The position numbers and the translations under genes are program-made. This document shows positions 11,229-22,079 of a stretch of 64,000 nt of DNA, in pieces; position 1 is the stretch's first letter, and the number at the start of each line of letters is the position of its first letter. This DNA comes from Puccinellia tenuiflora (Eukaryota; Streptophyta; Magnoliopsida; Poales; Poaceae). The stretch lies in contig QRDG01000532.1 in assembly GCA_012064385.1 (NCBI GenBank), forward strand, positions 782,725-846,724, given 5' to 3'. The notes below the pieces were generated by a model. It saw only the letters and a program-made list of their open reading frames with translations, was not told the DNA's origin and ran no database searches.

Positions 11229-11472
11229 TGTTAGAAATAATTATTACTTTTTATTTAGGAGAAAATCCCCGCACTACTTGTAATCCCCAGTTAGGATCCT
11301 GGAGCGCGGCCTCTAGGAACCGACTCTCCCGTACCGTCATGTGTAAACGACGTGTCTTTTGGTGGCGTCCCTTCACACTGTATATATACCAGATATATTT
11401 AATCATCAATGAAGACATCCAGTTGATTCATTTGTTGTTTCTTTTATTTCGCTCTCAATTTTAGTCCCAACA
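11229..11472 (+). repeat. 5' LTR of a truncated LTR element
   Basis: The 244-bp sequence begins TGTTAGAAATAATT and ends TCCCAACA, giving the TGTT...AACA ends expected of an LTR. It contains a TATA-like GTATATATACC at about 11379. It is followed at once by CGTTATCAAGC, close to the CGTTATCAGCACG primer-binding type seen in many plant Copia elements. It interrupts homology between blocks P1 and P2. No second LTR was found by eye, so the element is incomplete. Confidence 0.55.
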
Positions 11473-12175
11473 CGTTATCAAGCAGTGATCTCCAGCGAGA
11501 GCAATTCGAGAGGAAGAAGGGAATCGACAGGCAAAGGTGAGAAAAGAGCAATGCCTGCAGGTTTTCTTTCCATGCTTCGCCGCCTATTTCGCGACGACCA
11601 TCTCCGCCGTCGCTTCATCGCCCGTCGCGGCCGTGGAGGAGGTGGTCTTCGCCGTCGCCTCTGTGGTGGCCGTCCTGCCTCCCGGGAACGACCCCGTCGT
11701 CCTTGACAATGAGGACGCCACCGTGCAGCCGGGCCCCCGTCGCCTTCCTTCGCCGACGGTCATGGACTTTGGCGACGAGCCCCGAGTGCGGCTCTGGGAG
11801 GGCGAGGCCTACGAGCACATCTTCGTCGATGGAGCCCGGGTACACCCCGCGTTCCCGCCGGTGTGTCGCCGTGCGCGGATGCGCGCCATCCATCATGACC
11901 TCCATGATGTCATCATCGCTCGCACGCTATCAAGCCATGGTCATGGATGCCGCCGCGCCGCGTTTTCGTTCACCGGCACGTGCCCTTGTATTCTCCATGA
12001 GCAACGCCGCGAGCGGCTCCTCGATGGCCGCTGCCGAATGTGCGCAGGCCGCCGCGTCGGCCTCCTTCGGCTTCACGGTCGTGCATGTGAACGCGGCTGC
12101 CGCGCCTCTACCCTCGCCGACTCCTGCAACACCGCCACCTCTGCCCTCTATGTAATATTTGACTGGTGCGTGTAA
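11473..12175 (+). pseudogene. Internal region of the truncated LTR element
   Basis: Downstream of the LTR and putative primer-binding site is a GC-rich segment with a 212-codon plus frame (11537-12175) and overlapping frames. The residues are Arg/Ala/Val-rich with no gag zinc knuckle, protease or polymerase motif. It may be the leader or gag start of a non-autonomous element, or captured host sequence. Neither is proven. Confidence 0.3.
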
Positions 12176-12915
12176 ACTATGTAATATCTGGTCACTATGA
12201 TTATCGTTAACTTAATATTTAAATTATTGTGTGTGTATCATTTTGTCCATGGACAAAATGGAGGCTACCCTTGAATACCAAGGTACTGTTTCAGCTGATA
12301 AATGTTCTAATACATAGGGAAGGCGTTTTAACTTCCGGGTGTACATGCACCTTGTATTTTAAATGTATTTTGAAATATAAAAAATTGCAAAAAAAGTGTG
12401 TATAAATCTTAACATTCTTTGTGTTCATGAACTTGTTTCAGGAAAACAAACATTTTTCACCTATTTAAAAATTCATTTGTTTAAAATAAGCATTTCCCTG
12501 CGACATTTCTTTTGTCCTTTTATACCTGCCATAAAAAATGTCGATTTTTCGATGAGACGACTTTGTGAACATATAGAATGTGCACACGTGGCCGCAAAAT
12601 TTTAACTCATAATTTTTCGATATTTCAAAAAAAAAAAAACGGGTGCAATGATGTCTAACATGTCAAACAAGCTAAATGAATTAGTTTTGTTTGTTGAGAA
12701 CAAGCGAAATGAATTAGTGAACACATAGGTTGCTCGTCAAGCAAATGTCCGGCCCAAGGCTTATGTGAGAGGCTTTTTTTTTGTTTTTGTTTTTTGGAAA
12801 GCGCTGCCGTGGTGGAGTCGATGGACCGTTGAGTGTAGGATATAATTGAAAGGATACCGGGCTGCTTTCCCATGTCATTTCTCTGGCTTTAAGCAAAGGA
12901 TTTAGAGAAGAATCG
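12176..12915. other. AT-rich gap with a hairpin-like MITE
   Basis: From about 12322 to 12660 the left motif GGGTGTACATGCACC and the right motif CGGGTGCAATG lie in inverted orientation. Inner pieces also pair imperfectly (GTTCATGAAC region against the GTGAACATATAGAATG region). This suggests a decayed hairpin MITE related in layout to those at 5187 and 14780. The rest is unassigned AT-rich DNA. Confidence 0.4.
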
Positions 12916-13295
12916 ATGTTTTCATGTTCTAACATTTTATCTATCACTAGGGTAAGCTTGTTAGGATGCCACTCATGTGACACATTTAACAGAGAAAAAT
13001 AGATGAGCAAGAAAAATTAGACACACAAAAAAGGTGAAGAAATTGAACACTTGGCTTGGTTTGGTGCATACGGTACTCATACACATCTAGCTCCTCCAAA
13101 TGTACATGCAAGTTAAAGTAGAATGCAAGTACTCAATGAGAAGTTTACCCGATCACATATAATCAAGGATGCAAATTCCGTAAGATCTTCTCGAGTAATG
13201 TTGAAATCAGCTTAATATTACTACCGTGGATTAACTAATTGGACACTGGGTAGGCAGTTGCAGTGGGTAGTGTGGTGCGCGCTCTGTGACTCTGT

Positions 13296-14344
13296 CTACA
13301 CCTCAGCTCGAGCTCGACGTCCCTGTTGCTTCCGGTTCCGAGGGGCTCGTCCTTTCCGGCCGACGTCGGTGGCGCTCTTCGTCATCCTGTCGGAGTTCTT
13401 GCAGACGAAGTACACCACCACCTGCGCCACCAGCCCCGCCATCACCGCGGTCCACAGCGCCGCCGCCATCACCGCCCCCAAGGCCACCCGGAGCCAGACG
13501 CCGAGGCCCATCCTGTCGTCCACCACCAGCGCGCCGAATGCCAGCTGGACGGCCACGGCGCAGCCGTCGAGCGTCGTGAGGACGACCGCCGCGGCCCAGA
13601 ACTTCCTGGCGCCGGTGAGGAGCTCGTCGCTCATGTGCATGGCGCGGATTCCCCTGGCGCCATCCTCCAGCGCAGACAGAACGCACGCGACCCGCCACAC
13701 CGCGCCGATCTGCGCCGCCCCGACGACGTACCCGGTGCCGTGCAGCAGCAGTAGCACCTTCCGCGGCAGGTGCATGAGCACCGCGACGGCGGCGGAGAGG
13801 GCGGTGAAGCCGAGGAGGACGAGCAAGGCGTCGCGGGTGGTTGCGGCGACGCGCGCGAAGACGCCGCGCCCCGTGCGGATGAGGCGCGCGGCGAGGCGGG
13901 AGTCGCCGCGGAAGACGGAGGTGATGTACCTTGCGAGGAACCTGGGCACCTGGCGCAGGTCGCGCGCCACGGAGCGGGCGTCGCGGTCGGCGTCGGCGGC
14001 GAAGCCGTAGTAGCGAGGGGCGACGCAGAGGACGCAGAAGGCTGCCGACCCGATCGAGTGGAGGACGATGACGCAAAGGAAGACGGCCTCCGCGAGGACG
14101 AAGTCGGCCCAGTTCATGGCGAGACGGACGATGCCGGCGCCGGGGTCGGAAGCTCCCAAGGCGTCGGAAAAGTGGGCGCGGGAGACGGCGACGTGGGTGA
14201 GCAAGGAGAGGGAGAAGGTGACCACGAAGCCGCACAGGAAAGGGAAGCCCGGGGGCGGGAGCGGACGACGCGGAGGGTTTCGCGGCAGATGCCGGCGAGC
14301 CCAAGGTTCCCGAGACCGAGAGTGGCCTCCTCTGGGGCTTCCAT
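13296..14344 (-). pseudogene. Multi-pass membrane protein, copy B, one frameshift
   Basis: The minus-strand ATG at 14344 starts MEAPEEATLGLGNLGLAG and runs to RETLRVVRS. At a CCCCCGGG tract (about 14253-14260) the frame slips by one base, and the rest of the protein continues in another frame to the TAG at 13296-13298. That part (about 310 codons) has five or six hydrophobic segments, including one around LLVLLGFTALSAAVAVLM and a last one ending VVVYFVC, then a basic tail. This fits a plant-specific uncharacterised polytopic membrane protein of about 350 residues. Function is unknown. Copy A has the same slip, so it is either inherited or the true start lies elsewhere. Confidence 0.7.
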
Positions 14345-14779
14345 GGTTGATGACTGATGAGGAGAAGAGTGGAGCTCAACTGCTCGATCTGTTCAAGCAA
14401 AGGGGAGAAGAGGTTGATACAAGTACTTGAGCGTCCAATGAACGGAGGAGACACGGCTAGGCTTGTACATACACGCAACACGTCTCCACAATTGCTATTT
14501 TCAGTGTTGCTTGATTTTTATTACTGAATCTAGTCACCTAATATCACATATCACTAATGAAACATGTATTAAAAGTGTGCAATGTTAGCTAATGTGTTGT
14601 AATAATATAAGAAAAAAATAGTGGGGCAAAATATTTGTAGGAATCAGAAAAGTCAGTACAAATTTACAACAAAAAAAGAATAAGTTATATCAAAATTGGG
14701 TATGTTTGAACCCTAGTCGTGTATAACTATATACGGAGAACAACACCCTCTACTAGTATCTAAAGAAAAGAAAACGGGG
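14345..14779. repeat. 5' flank of copy B
   Basis: This is the putative promoter side of the minus-strand gene. It is homologous to 4672-4830 and 5859-6150 (GTCCAATGAACGGA, TTTTCAGTGTTGC, GTCACCTAATAT, GTGGGGCAAAA). I see no unambiguous TATA box. Confidence 0.55.
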
Positions 14780-15140
14780 AATTCATCCCGACACATTGGA
14801 GTATATGCTCCTTCTACCGAGAAAACATTTTTAAAAGTAAAAAATTCTAAAAAATATTTTAGCACGTACATATGAGCATTTTATGTGGCCACGCTAAGTT
14901 TCGTGAAAAAAGGTAATTTTCATGACCTGTGAAAAAAGATTAAAAAAATGTCTTGTGAAAAACCTTTTTATCATCGAATTATGTCTTTTTACACACGACA
15001 TAAAACATGTCGGTTTTCCGTGAAACGACTTTGTGAGCGTGAACAACGCACGGTTTTTTCATCCAGATTTCCTGAGATTCGAAAATAAGTTTAGAAAATA
15101 TTTTAAAAACGGGAGCTCATGCTCCCAGGTGACCGCGAAA
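14780..15140. mobile_element. Diverged hairpin MITE
   Basis: The left part contains GGAGTATATGCTCC and the right part GGGAGCTCATGCTCCC in mirrored orientation. Inner pieces (AAGTTTCGTGAAAAAAGG on the left; the reverse complement of CGGTTTTCCGTGAAACGACTT on the right) pair imperfectly. The AT-rich, non-coding, hairpin layout matches the elements at 5187, 6209 and 12322. Confidence 0.45.
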
Positions 15141-15159
15141 TTTATATTTTTACATTGCG

Positions 15160-15885
15160 ATCGACTTGCTATAGCACGGATAAAATAAACTTGCGTTTTT
15201 CCAGAGTTTTTCGTCCAGAACGGGCTGAGTAATCTGAAAATCCGAACAGTCGCAACGCAGGGCGGTGTTCTCCTCCGGCCGGACGTCGGCGGCCACCGGC
15301 CAGTCCACCACGCTCCCCTCCTCCGTATCCACCGTACGCAGAAGGTCAGGAAGCTTCGTGCCGCACCGCACGGACCGTCCTTTTGCGCCCAAACAGGACC
15401 ACGCGCCCCGCCGTGCGGAGCCCAGTTCATCGACACCGGTGAGTGGAGTTGCCGATCACGTTCGCAGTGGCTCCCATGATCGAGTTGCCGATCTCGGCAA
15501 GGCCCCCCGGCTGGACCACGCCCCCGGCTCCGCCAGGCCGTGGAATCGTTGCCGTTTCCGGCGAAAGCCACTGCAGACGAGACACGACCGCATGTGATCG
15601 GTCCATCCATTGACCCGTCGCTCAGCCAGCCACGGGAACGTCAGATCGCTCGCTCGCTCGCCGGAACAAACAGAGAAAGGCGCGTCGCGGTGGGTGGCTG
15701 CACAAACTCCTTTCTACTCAGAGAAAGCAGCAACGCACCGTGTAAAATCAGCTTGGGACGAGCCATCAGTGACTACTCGCCTGGAGAGACCAAAAATGCC
15801 AATGACCTTTTGACTACCGAGTGAGTGCAAAGACCGATGGGAAATAAAGTTTTTTTACATTGTCGTCACGACAAGCCGTGGTGGC
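15160..15885. repeat. GC-rich duplicated block P2
   Basis: This is the second copy of the block at 10072-11228, in the same orientation. It starts within the CTGAGTAATCTGAAAATCC region and ends after GACAAGCCGTGGTGG. It lacks about 130 bp that P1 has near 10999-11125. No conserved reading frame is seen. Confidence 0.6.
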
Positions 15886-16358
15886 CGCTCTACAACACCT
15901 TATGCATTCACTCACTCACCTGTCAGTCAGGCTGTAGTTTTGCCTGTATGTAAACTGTAGTTTTGCAGAACAGCATTGCACTTTCAGTTAACACCCGATT
16001 CGGCCGCAACATGGCTAGGGATTTTTCATACGGGGCAACACAACCCACAACCAAACAGATCACAGAAACAGAGGCATGCCGGTCGACGTTTGCGAACCAA
16101 AAGGCCATCACGGCAGGCTAGCATTCGGATTTGGAATGGAACGGTACGGTAAAGTTTTTAACCAACTAGTCTCAAAATCATATCATAATCCTTCTCTAAC
16201 GGCACCGCACCACCACAGAGACAAAATTTCCACGGAGGAGGCTCATAAACCTCTCCTAATCAGAACCACCAGGTTCAACCCACAAGCAACGATACGAAAC
16301 TTGAAAATTTTAAGAATGTCCATGCCGAAATGAGGATTCTGAATCTGGTGATGACAAC
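15886..16358. other. 3' flank of the NF-YC gene
   Basis: This segment lies downstream of the minus-strand NF-YC stop codon and should include its 3' UTR. I saw no AATAAA signal on the minus strand and no repeat. Nothing else is supported here. Confidence 0.4.
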
Positions 16359-17126
16359 TCAGACACTTCCATCAAAAGATTGCTGCTCTGCTGCAGGAGG
16401 CCCCTGCTGCTGTTGCCCCTGAGGCTCCTGATACGCATACGTCATCATCGGCTGGCCCTGCTGCTGCCCACCATACACCATTCCTGCACCGGGCACCTGC
16501 TGCTGAGCCTGCTGCGCGTAGTAGTACTGGTACGCGTCGGCCGCCGGAGCCGGCTGTCCGACGGCCATCAGAACACCGGCACCCACCTCCTCCTTCACCA
16601 TCTCGTCCCTGGGAATGATGTCCACCAGGAAGTCGTAGACGTCGGTCCTGCTGATCGCGGCGGCGATGTCGTTCCTCTGCAGCGTCCGGCGCTTGTTCTC
16701 CTCGGTGTGCATCCACGACCGCAGCGTCAGCTCCAGCACGAACATCTCGCAGGCCTTGGCGAAGATCACGGGGGCCTCCGCCGAGATCATGCGGACGTCC
16801 TCGTCCGCCTTCATGATCTTCTTGATCCTGGCGAGCGGCAGGGCGTGGTTCTTGAACTCGGTGGCCTGCTCGATCTCCGACAGCTGCTCCGCCCAGAACT
16901 GCTGGAGCTGCCTCTGATGCTCTTGCTGGAGCTGCTGCTGGAACTGCTGCGACTGCTCGTAGAGAAGCTGGTTCTGGGCGCTGAGCTGAGCTGGGTTGGC
17001 AGGCTGTGAACCGGCTGGAGTGACACCGGGAGGTACTGCTGCTGCAGGCGGATAGGCTGAGGCAGGATACACTTGTGATCCACCAGCAACATCACCCATT
17101 GCAGGCTGAGGTTGTTCCATGTCCAC
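16359..17126 (-). CDS. NF-YC: Nuclear factor Y subunit C (NF-YC/HAP5)
   Basis: This is an intact 255-residue protein. Residues about 45-92 are a Gln-rich helix (QQFQQQLQQEHQRQLQQFWA). Residues about 95-170 form the histone fold typical of NF-YC: LPLARIKKIMKADEDVRMIS, then the alpha-2 helix with AKACEMFVLELTLRSW and RRTLQRNDIAAAI. The C-terminal third is Gln/Pro/Tyr-rich. NF-YC pairs with NF-YB in the cytosol or nucleus, and the dimer recruits NF-YA, or CONSTANS-like CCT proteins, to CCAAT-type promoters. The histone fold is complete. The coding region is a single exon, as is common in plant NF-YC genes. The ATG at 17126 is followed two codons later by another ATG. The specific paralogue cannot be told by eye. 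Confidence 0.95.
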   Translation of the reverse strand: MDMEQPQPAMGDVAGGSQVYPASAYPPAAAVPPGVTPAGSQPANPAQLSAQNQLLYEQSQQFQQQLQQEHQRQLQQFWAEQLSEIEQATEFKNHALPLARIKKIMKADEDVRMISAEAPVIFAKACEMFVLELTLRSWMHTEENKRRTLQRNDIAAAISRTDVYDFLVDIIPRDEMVKEEVGAGVLMAVGQPAPAADAYQYYYAQQAQQQVPGAGMVYGGQQQGQPMMTYAYQEPQGQQQQGPPAAEQQSFDGSV

Positions 17127-17168
17127 TGCTTGATCTTGCCTGTCTGAAAATCTATGGTCTTCCCGACA
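17127..17168 (-). other. NF-YC: 5' UTR part of the NF-YC coding exon
   Basis: Immediately upstream of the ATG the minus strand reads through a short leader to a splice acceptor with a pyrimidine tract (CTTTTTTGACAG, AG at 17170-17169). This exon start is inferred from splice-site sequence only. Confidence 0.6.
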
Positions 17169-20100
17169 CTGTCAAAAAAGAATGAATATTATTTATTAGC
17201 TCAATCTCACAGTAAAACAATTTTAAAGACAGTTAGATAGCGCTACCCTCCTAGGTTACAAAATAAAATTTAGATGAATATGAGTATATTTTCTTATTAG
17301 GATCCTCCCAAAAAGTATTAAGAAAAAATAATTATCTGCTAGTTCAGAAACTAAGATCAATTGTGAGTAATAGCACTGGAGCAGGAATAGTATGGTTAAC
17401 ATATTGGAGGAAAAACTAACAAACTAAATAGTCTACAAAAATCAATAATATATATCTGGCTGCATTTCACAGCCTATCTGAACTACCAAAGATATAGCAT
17501 CTTCTTTTGTTTTACATCTTATAAGTGCAGTTCCCCAAAAAGAGTGACCTCTGGACATCTAAATTAAATTACACTCAGCAACAATTGTCCGGATTATTTG
17601 GAAGGCACTGAACTATCTAATATCTAAGACTATAATATATAAACGGCTTAGATTAGAAGCAGACGATAATGGTAATGAAGGTTTCTAACTGCATGCAGGC
17701 CCCACAGGTGCTCCATAAAGCGTATATAGCTAGAGTGTGGATAGATCAGTTTTATATTCCCACCAGATGATTTCAAACAAAACAAAAAAAACAGAACATG
17801 GTGGCAAGGGTGGGAATGGATCAAATGGGGCTGGATAATATAATTATTCACAACAATACATCATATCCATATCAAGAAGATACATAGATATGTTTATTAA
17901 AAAAAGATACAAATACCACAGTGGACATGAATATACAGAGCAGAAAGGGATACAAAATCAGAATCATGGATAATCATTCAAATTATATTTCAAGATCTAT
18001 TGTGCAGAACTACGAAGATGCGTATTTTGGTATCACTATCCACACTCGTATCCCCTTCAAAGATGGCATCTTTCACAAGAGGTTGCCAAAACCCCAACTT
18101 CCCAATCCATCAAGTAGATCCCGCGGGACCATTTCGATTCATATTTCAATAACAAGAGTAAGATCTGAATTTGATAGTGAGCCTGATCTTGGGGTCACGA
18201 CCTTCCAACAACCAAAATCATACGCTAACCTGAGAAGAATCGTACGGATCAGATCATGACTACCATGCTTTGCTGCATCAATTTCCATACCTAGTGGCAT
18301 CGCCGACAATTGTTTGTTAGATTTATGAAATCCTGATTAGAAAGGCGACGGCAGCTAACACCATATCGATATTCAGATCTACAATTCTACGAGAATCACA
18401 ACTGCGGGATCAGAAAGATCTAAAATAGTTTGTACTTGACCTAGTGACGACTTATGCAAATCCAAAAAAACTGCAAACAACATTGACATGTAAGTGAGGA
18501 AAAAAACACTTGTACATACCAGTGCAATATAGATTTCTTATGAACCTAAGAAATTTCTCTTTTCGATTTGCACAAACCTTGGCAAAGAAACGGTATATAT
18601 ATACCTTGATGACAAAGAGCCGCAAGACGGCACAGCTATAGGACAAGCATGATTGCTACATATTAGGAAAGCAATTAAAGATATAGATTGTCTTTCTATT
18701 TTTGAGATATCCCGGAAAGATCTAGAGGTTTCCGGAAAGTACAATTCTGATACATTCGCCAAGCATTAATTTGACATTGCTCCATGACAGAAAAAAACAT
18801 GTGAGAGTACACAACGTTATTTATTTGGACTAATTTTCTAATTGGTGGTTTTCAAGGGACTCACGCATTTCCAATTTTTTCACGATAAAGAAGGTACTCA
18901 ACCAATTAGGTTCGTTGTATTACACTATTAGCTTGAGATTAAAGTAGTGGACCAGGCACACTAGAACAAACTTGACCCAGCTAGTCACGCCTCCACAAGG
19001 GTTTGACCTTGCTAGTAGGTCTTCGTTCATCAAGCGAACTAAGTGGGGAAATGCATCAAGGCCTTTGTCAATGCAGGAGAACAGTGCAATTGCCCTTGGG
19101 TCAGGACAAATATTTCAACATTAATTATGAGGAATTGAATTTTGGTTTCAATCCCACACTTTATATTATTTATTTATTTATTCACGTTATACTATTTTCC
19201 TATAGAGTCGGTCCTTTTTTACAGGATTCTAACAGTATAAAACTTCATGATCACTTCTTCTAGAATTTTAACTCAGCACACATGCAACTAGAACCAAGTT
19301 CTCTGACCTCACTTACATATTCCTCAGTACACACAATGGAAGGAATACAGAGGCAACACAGCCCACAATATACGACATTATCTCATTTTACTCTTTCTTG
19401 TCAAATATTATAATTGACGGGCTAACTCTCAGGAGAACTTTTTGAGAAAATATGTGGAGAGATATTAGGAAGGTTTCTATCGGTGAAGTTCTGAGATAAT
19501 TATACACTAACAATAATTTTGCAAACAAAACTCCAATTCTTATAACAATCTAAATAGTTTGATGAAAAGACAAGATTATTTTGCGACTATCTAAAAGCCT
19601 GGTAAAGCTACAAGTACATTCTCTAGGAAAAGATGCCTCCAACAAACGTTTATCCATGGAAAGATTGGGCCTGTCAAATGAACGTATTACGCTCCACAAA
19701 ATGAGGCATGAGAACCATGATTGATATAGACATAGGACATAGTGCAAACTTGATGTATGGGTGTGTGTGTGTGTTTCACAATGTGTAGGTGCGTGTGCGT
19801 GTGGGTGTAACATGTGAATATTTGTATTTCGAAAAGATCAAGATAAGAAACCTTTGAATCTTCATTAGTTTTCCTAACTTGCTGCCAACTGAATGATGTT
19901 TTTTCTTTGAGTGAACTGAATTTTCTGGCTTATACAACCAGAGAAGAAAAACATCTTAGGCTCAGACAAATCATCACCCACAATCCTTTTGTGTCTTTAC
20001 TTACATTACATGAATGTGTACAGTATGAACCTTCCCTAAATGCAGTTCAGAAAGAAATCATCAATTTACCAAACTTCAGAGCAGCGAGCCGGCGAGTAAA

Positions 20101-20635
20101 ACGAGGGTCAATAGGAGTTCACTACTGAGTACTGAGTGGGGAACAGATGTGCACAAGGGGGCAAATGCCGTAAGCTGACGGCCCCAATTTGACCCAGGCG
20201 ACAGGGTTTTAAGAATGATACTATTTTTAGAAGTCAACGAACCTTCAGACTAAATGCGACGCACTTTGTGCAGCAAATGTAGAAAACAATACGCACACCA
20301 TGCATACAGGTGTCGAGAGGAGAACTCGTCAGACTAACTCGCAGCTCAGGGTTTCACACAATTTTGCAGTTCAGAAAACTATGTTAAAAAAGTGGCAGCT
20401 CGGAGAGCTGGATCAGGTACAGGAAGAAGAAGAAGTCCTATTAACTTGGCACAACTCAAATCCTAATAATTCTGCAGAGATCACACACACATCCCCCGTC
20501 GGCATGGCCCCAATTCCAGAGCAAGCGCTCACACCGAAGGTAACAACACCAGGAAAATCATCCACGGCGGACATGGATACAGAACTCCCGATGATAGAAA
20601 TCAAGAACAGAAAAATTGGGACACAGGACACTTAC
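17169..20635 (-). other. NF-YC: Predicted 3.5 kb intron in the NF-YC 5' UTR
   Basis: The minus-strand donor GTAAGTG at 20635 and the acceptor TTTTTTGACAG ending at 17169 bracket AT-rich sequence with no long open frame. A leader intron of this kind is common in plant NF-Y genes and often affects expression. A (GT)n microsatellite lies near 19757-19772. An extra small non-coding exon inside cannot be excluded. Confidence 0.6.
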
Positions 20636-20790
20636 TCGGAGAAGAAGGGATCAGGGACTCCACTGCTGGGTCGGCGAGAGGGCGGCGGCCGGAATCTTGG
20701 GCGGTCGGCTAGGGCACGCACGGATTGGAGAGGCTCTCTCTCCCCCTCTCTCTCTCTCTCTCTCTCTTCTCTCGCCCGGCCGCTCTGTCT
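20636..20790 (-). promoter_or_regulatory. NF-YC: NF-YC first exon with a (GA)n leader
   Basis: On the minus strand the leader contains a long GA microsatellite (plus-strand CT repeats at about 20737-20775) ending at the donor at 20635. GA-rich leaders are frequent in plant regulatory genes. A weak TATA-like AATTTAAG sits at about 20797-20804, just upstream. The transcription start is approximate. Confidence 0.5.
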
Positions 20791-20832
20791 TCTTGGTTCT
20801 TAAATTCTCTTTGGAGCGAGAGCGTGCGTCCC

Positions 20833-20837
20833 ATTGG
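20833..20837 (-). promoter_or_regulatory. CCAAT box upstream of NF-YC
   Basis: The minus strand reads GTTGCCAATGGG, a good CCAAT box about 30-60 bp above the likely start of transcription. This is the motif that NF-Y complexes bind, so self-regulation is possible but not shown. Confidence 0.5.
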
Positions 20838-21420
20838 CAACAACACCTGGCGGGTCTCGGGATCTTCTAACGGCTCTGGGCCCGCCCGTTAAGTGGTTCG
20901 GGCGCGCCCGTTTGCTCTGGCCCAGCGGTCGTGCGATATTGGACAGGTGTTGGCAGCTGCCGGCGTGCTGGAAGGTGCTCCATCATGATTAGTCCAGTAG
21001 ATTAGACTGCGTTGTTTGCATCAAAACCTCCAACAACCCAGTTTTCTCTTTGTTCGGCTGCTGGTCCATGCTTCTTAGCATTTCACCTCGCGTGGGTGTT
21101 CCCACAATCTGTTGTAGCCAAAATTTTGTAACTTGTGGTATGGGTATAATTCATAAGGAGACATACTAATATCACACTTAGCTATCTTCTTATTTTGTGA
21201 ATTTTCAATGTTGCGAATGTCTTTAAAATTTCTATCAAAATCGCACGAGTTTTGTTGAGAAAATACACGCGAGATGTTGCAAGGTTTTTTTGCATGTTTG
21301 CTACAAGTTTATTTGTCTCCTTGTTTTTTGGTTATTGCATACATACTTTCAAAATGGGGCAAACACATGATTTTTTTTGTTTTAATTGTTTGTGATTTTT
21401 GTTGAAATAGTTGGTGATTT
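20838..21420. other. Intergenic sequence upstream of NF-YC
   Basis: GC-rich sequence (to about 21000) gives way to AT-rich DNA. No gene, terminal repeat or conserved block was recognised. Confidence 0.35.
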
Positions 21421-21439
21421 TTTTACAAATGAATCTTCA

Positions 21440-21600
21440 GCAAAAATTGTCCCTCGCAACCAGTTCTTCGTCCACCTTCTTCGCCACTTCGTCCTCGAAC
21501 TTGTCCTCTAGGTAGCTCGCCCCTCTCGCCAGCGCTAGCCTACCGACCACTCCCGCAGCCGCGCCTATCGCCAGCCCCGGCCCCGTCCATGATTTTTAGT
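21440..21600 (-). pseudogene. Fragment of the C2-domain gene (membrane segment)
   Basis: The plus-strand sequence around CTAGGTAGCTCGCCCCTC matches 23160-23280 of the intact C2 gene, covering the Gly/Ala-rich segment (YLGNKFDDK region on the minus strand) with many substitutions. It is an isolated partial copy, followed directly by copies of the gene's 3' flank. Confidence 0.8.
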
Positions 21601-21604
21601 GTCT

Positions 21605-21840
21605 TTAAGTCTTTTTATTTAATTATTTTGTGCATAAATTTTAATTAACAAAAGATAATATTGGTGCAGAATCTTGGACATTTTCCATTTAAATTTCGTT
21701 CGGAAGTTAATGTACAACTAAGAATAAATACTTTTCTTGTATGATTCTTAAGAAAAGTATTGTAGCAACACATGTTCTCTTTCATCGAGGAAAAAATGTG
21801 AGAAAAACAGTTTGTTTCGTATGACTAATGGTGCATTTAT
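21605..21840. repeat. Copy of the C2-gene 3' flank
   Basis: TTTTAGTGTC, TTCCATTTAAATT, AAGTTAATGTACAAC-like steps, TGTATGATTCTTAAGAAA and GAAAAAATGTGAGAAA occur in the same order at about 22690-22880 downstream of the intact gene. This copy therefore belongs to the same partial duplication. Confidence 0.7.
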
Positions 21841-21924
21841 CTCATTAAAATACTTAATTTTGATTGAAATTGATCTGTTATTGTTCTATTTTCGAGTCAT
21901 TATTCAATTCCGGACATAATAGAA

Positions 21925-22075
21925 AAGAAGCTGCTAGGCAGCACTTCACCGCCGCATATGTTCTGCTCTCGACTACGGTTTTATTTTCTAGTTGTCCTCA
22001 TCATAGTCAAAGTCGTTGTCATCACCGTCACATCCGCCGGAGTCATCCCTGGAAGCCAGCTCCATAAGTTGACCA
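21925..22075 (-). pseudogene. Fragment of the C2-domain gene (C-terminal tail)
   Basis: AGCACTTCACCGCCGCATAT, CTCTCGACTACGGTTTTATT and the TCATCATAGTCAAAGTCGTT tract match 22960-23065, the 3' end of the intact gene including the stop codon and acidic tail codons. The order membrane segment, 3' flank, C-terminus shows that two partial copies lie in tandem. Confidence 0.75.
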
Positions 22076-22079
22076 GAAA

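Noticed and set aside
13303..14481. 392-codon minus-strand frame over the membrane-protein gene
   Set aside because: It is Arg/Pro-rich and out of phase with both the start-codon frame and the membrane-domain frame; it is a GC shadow.
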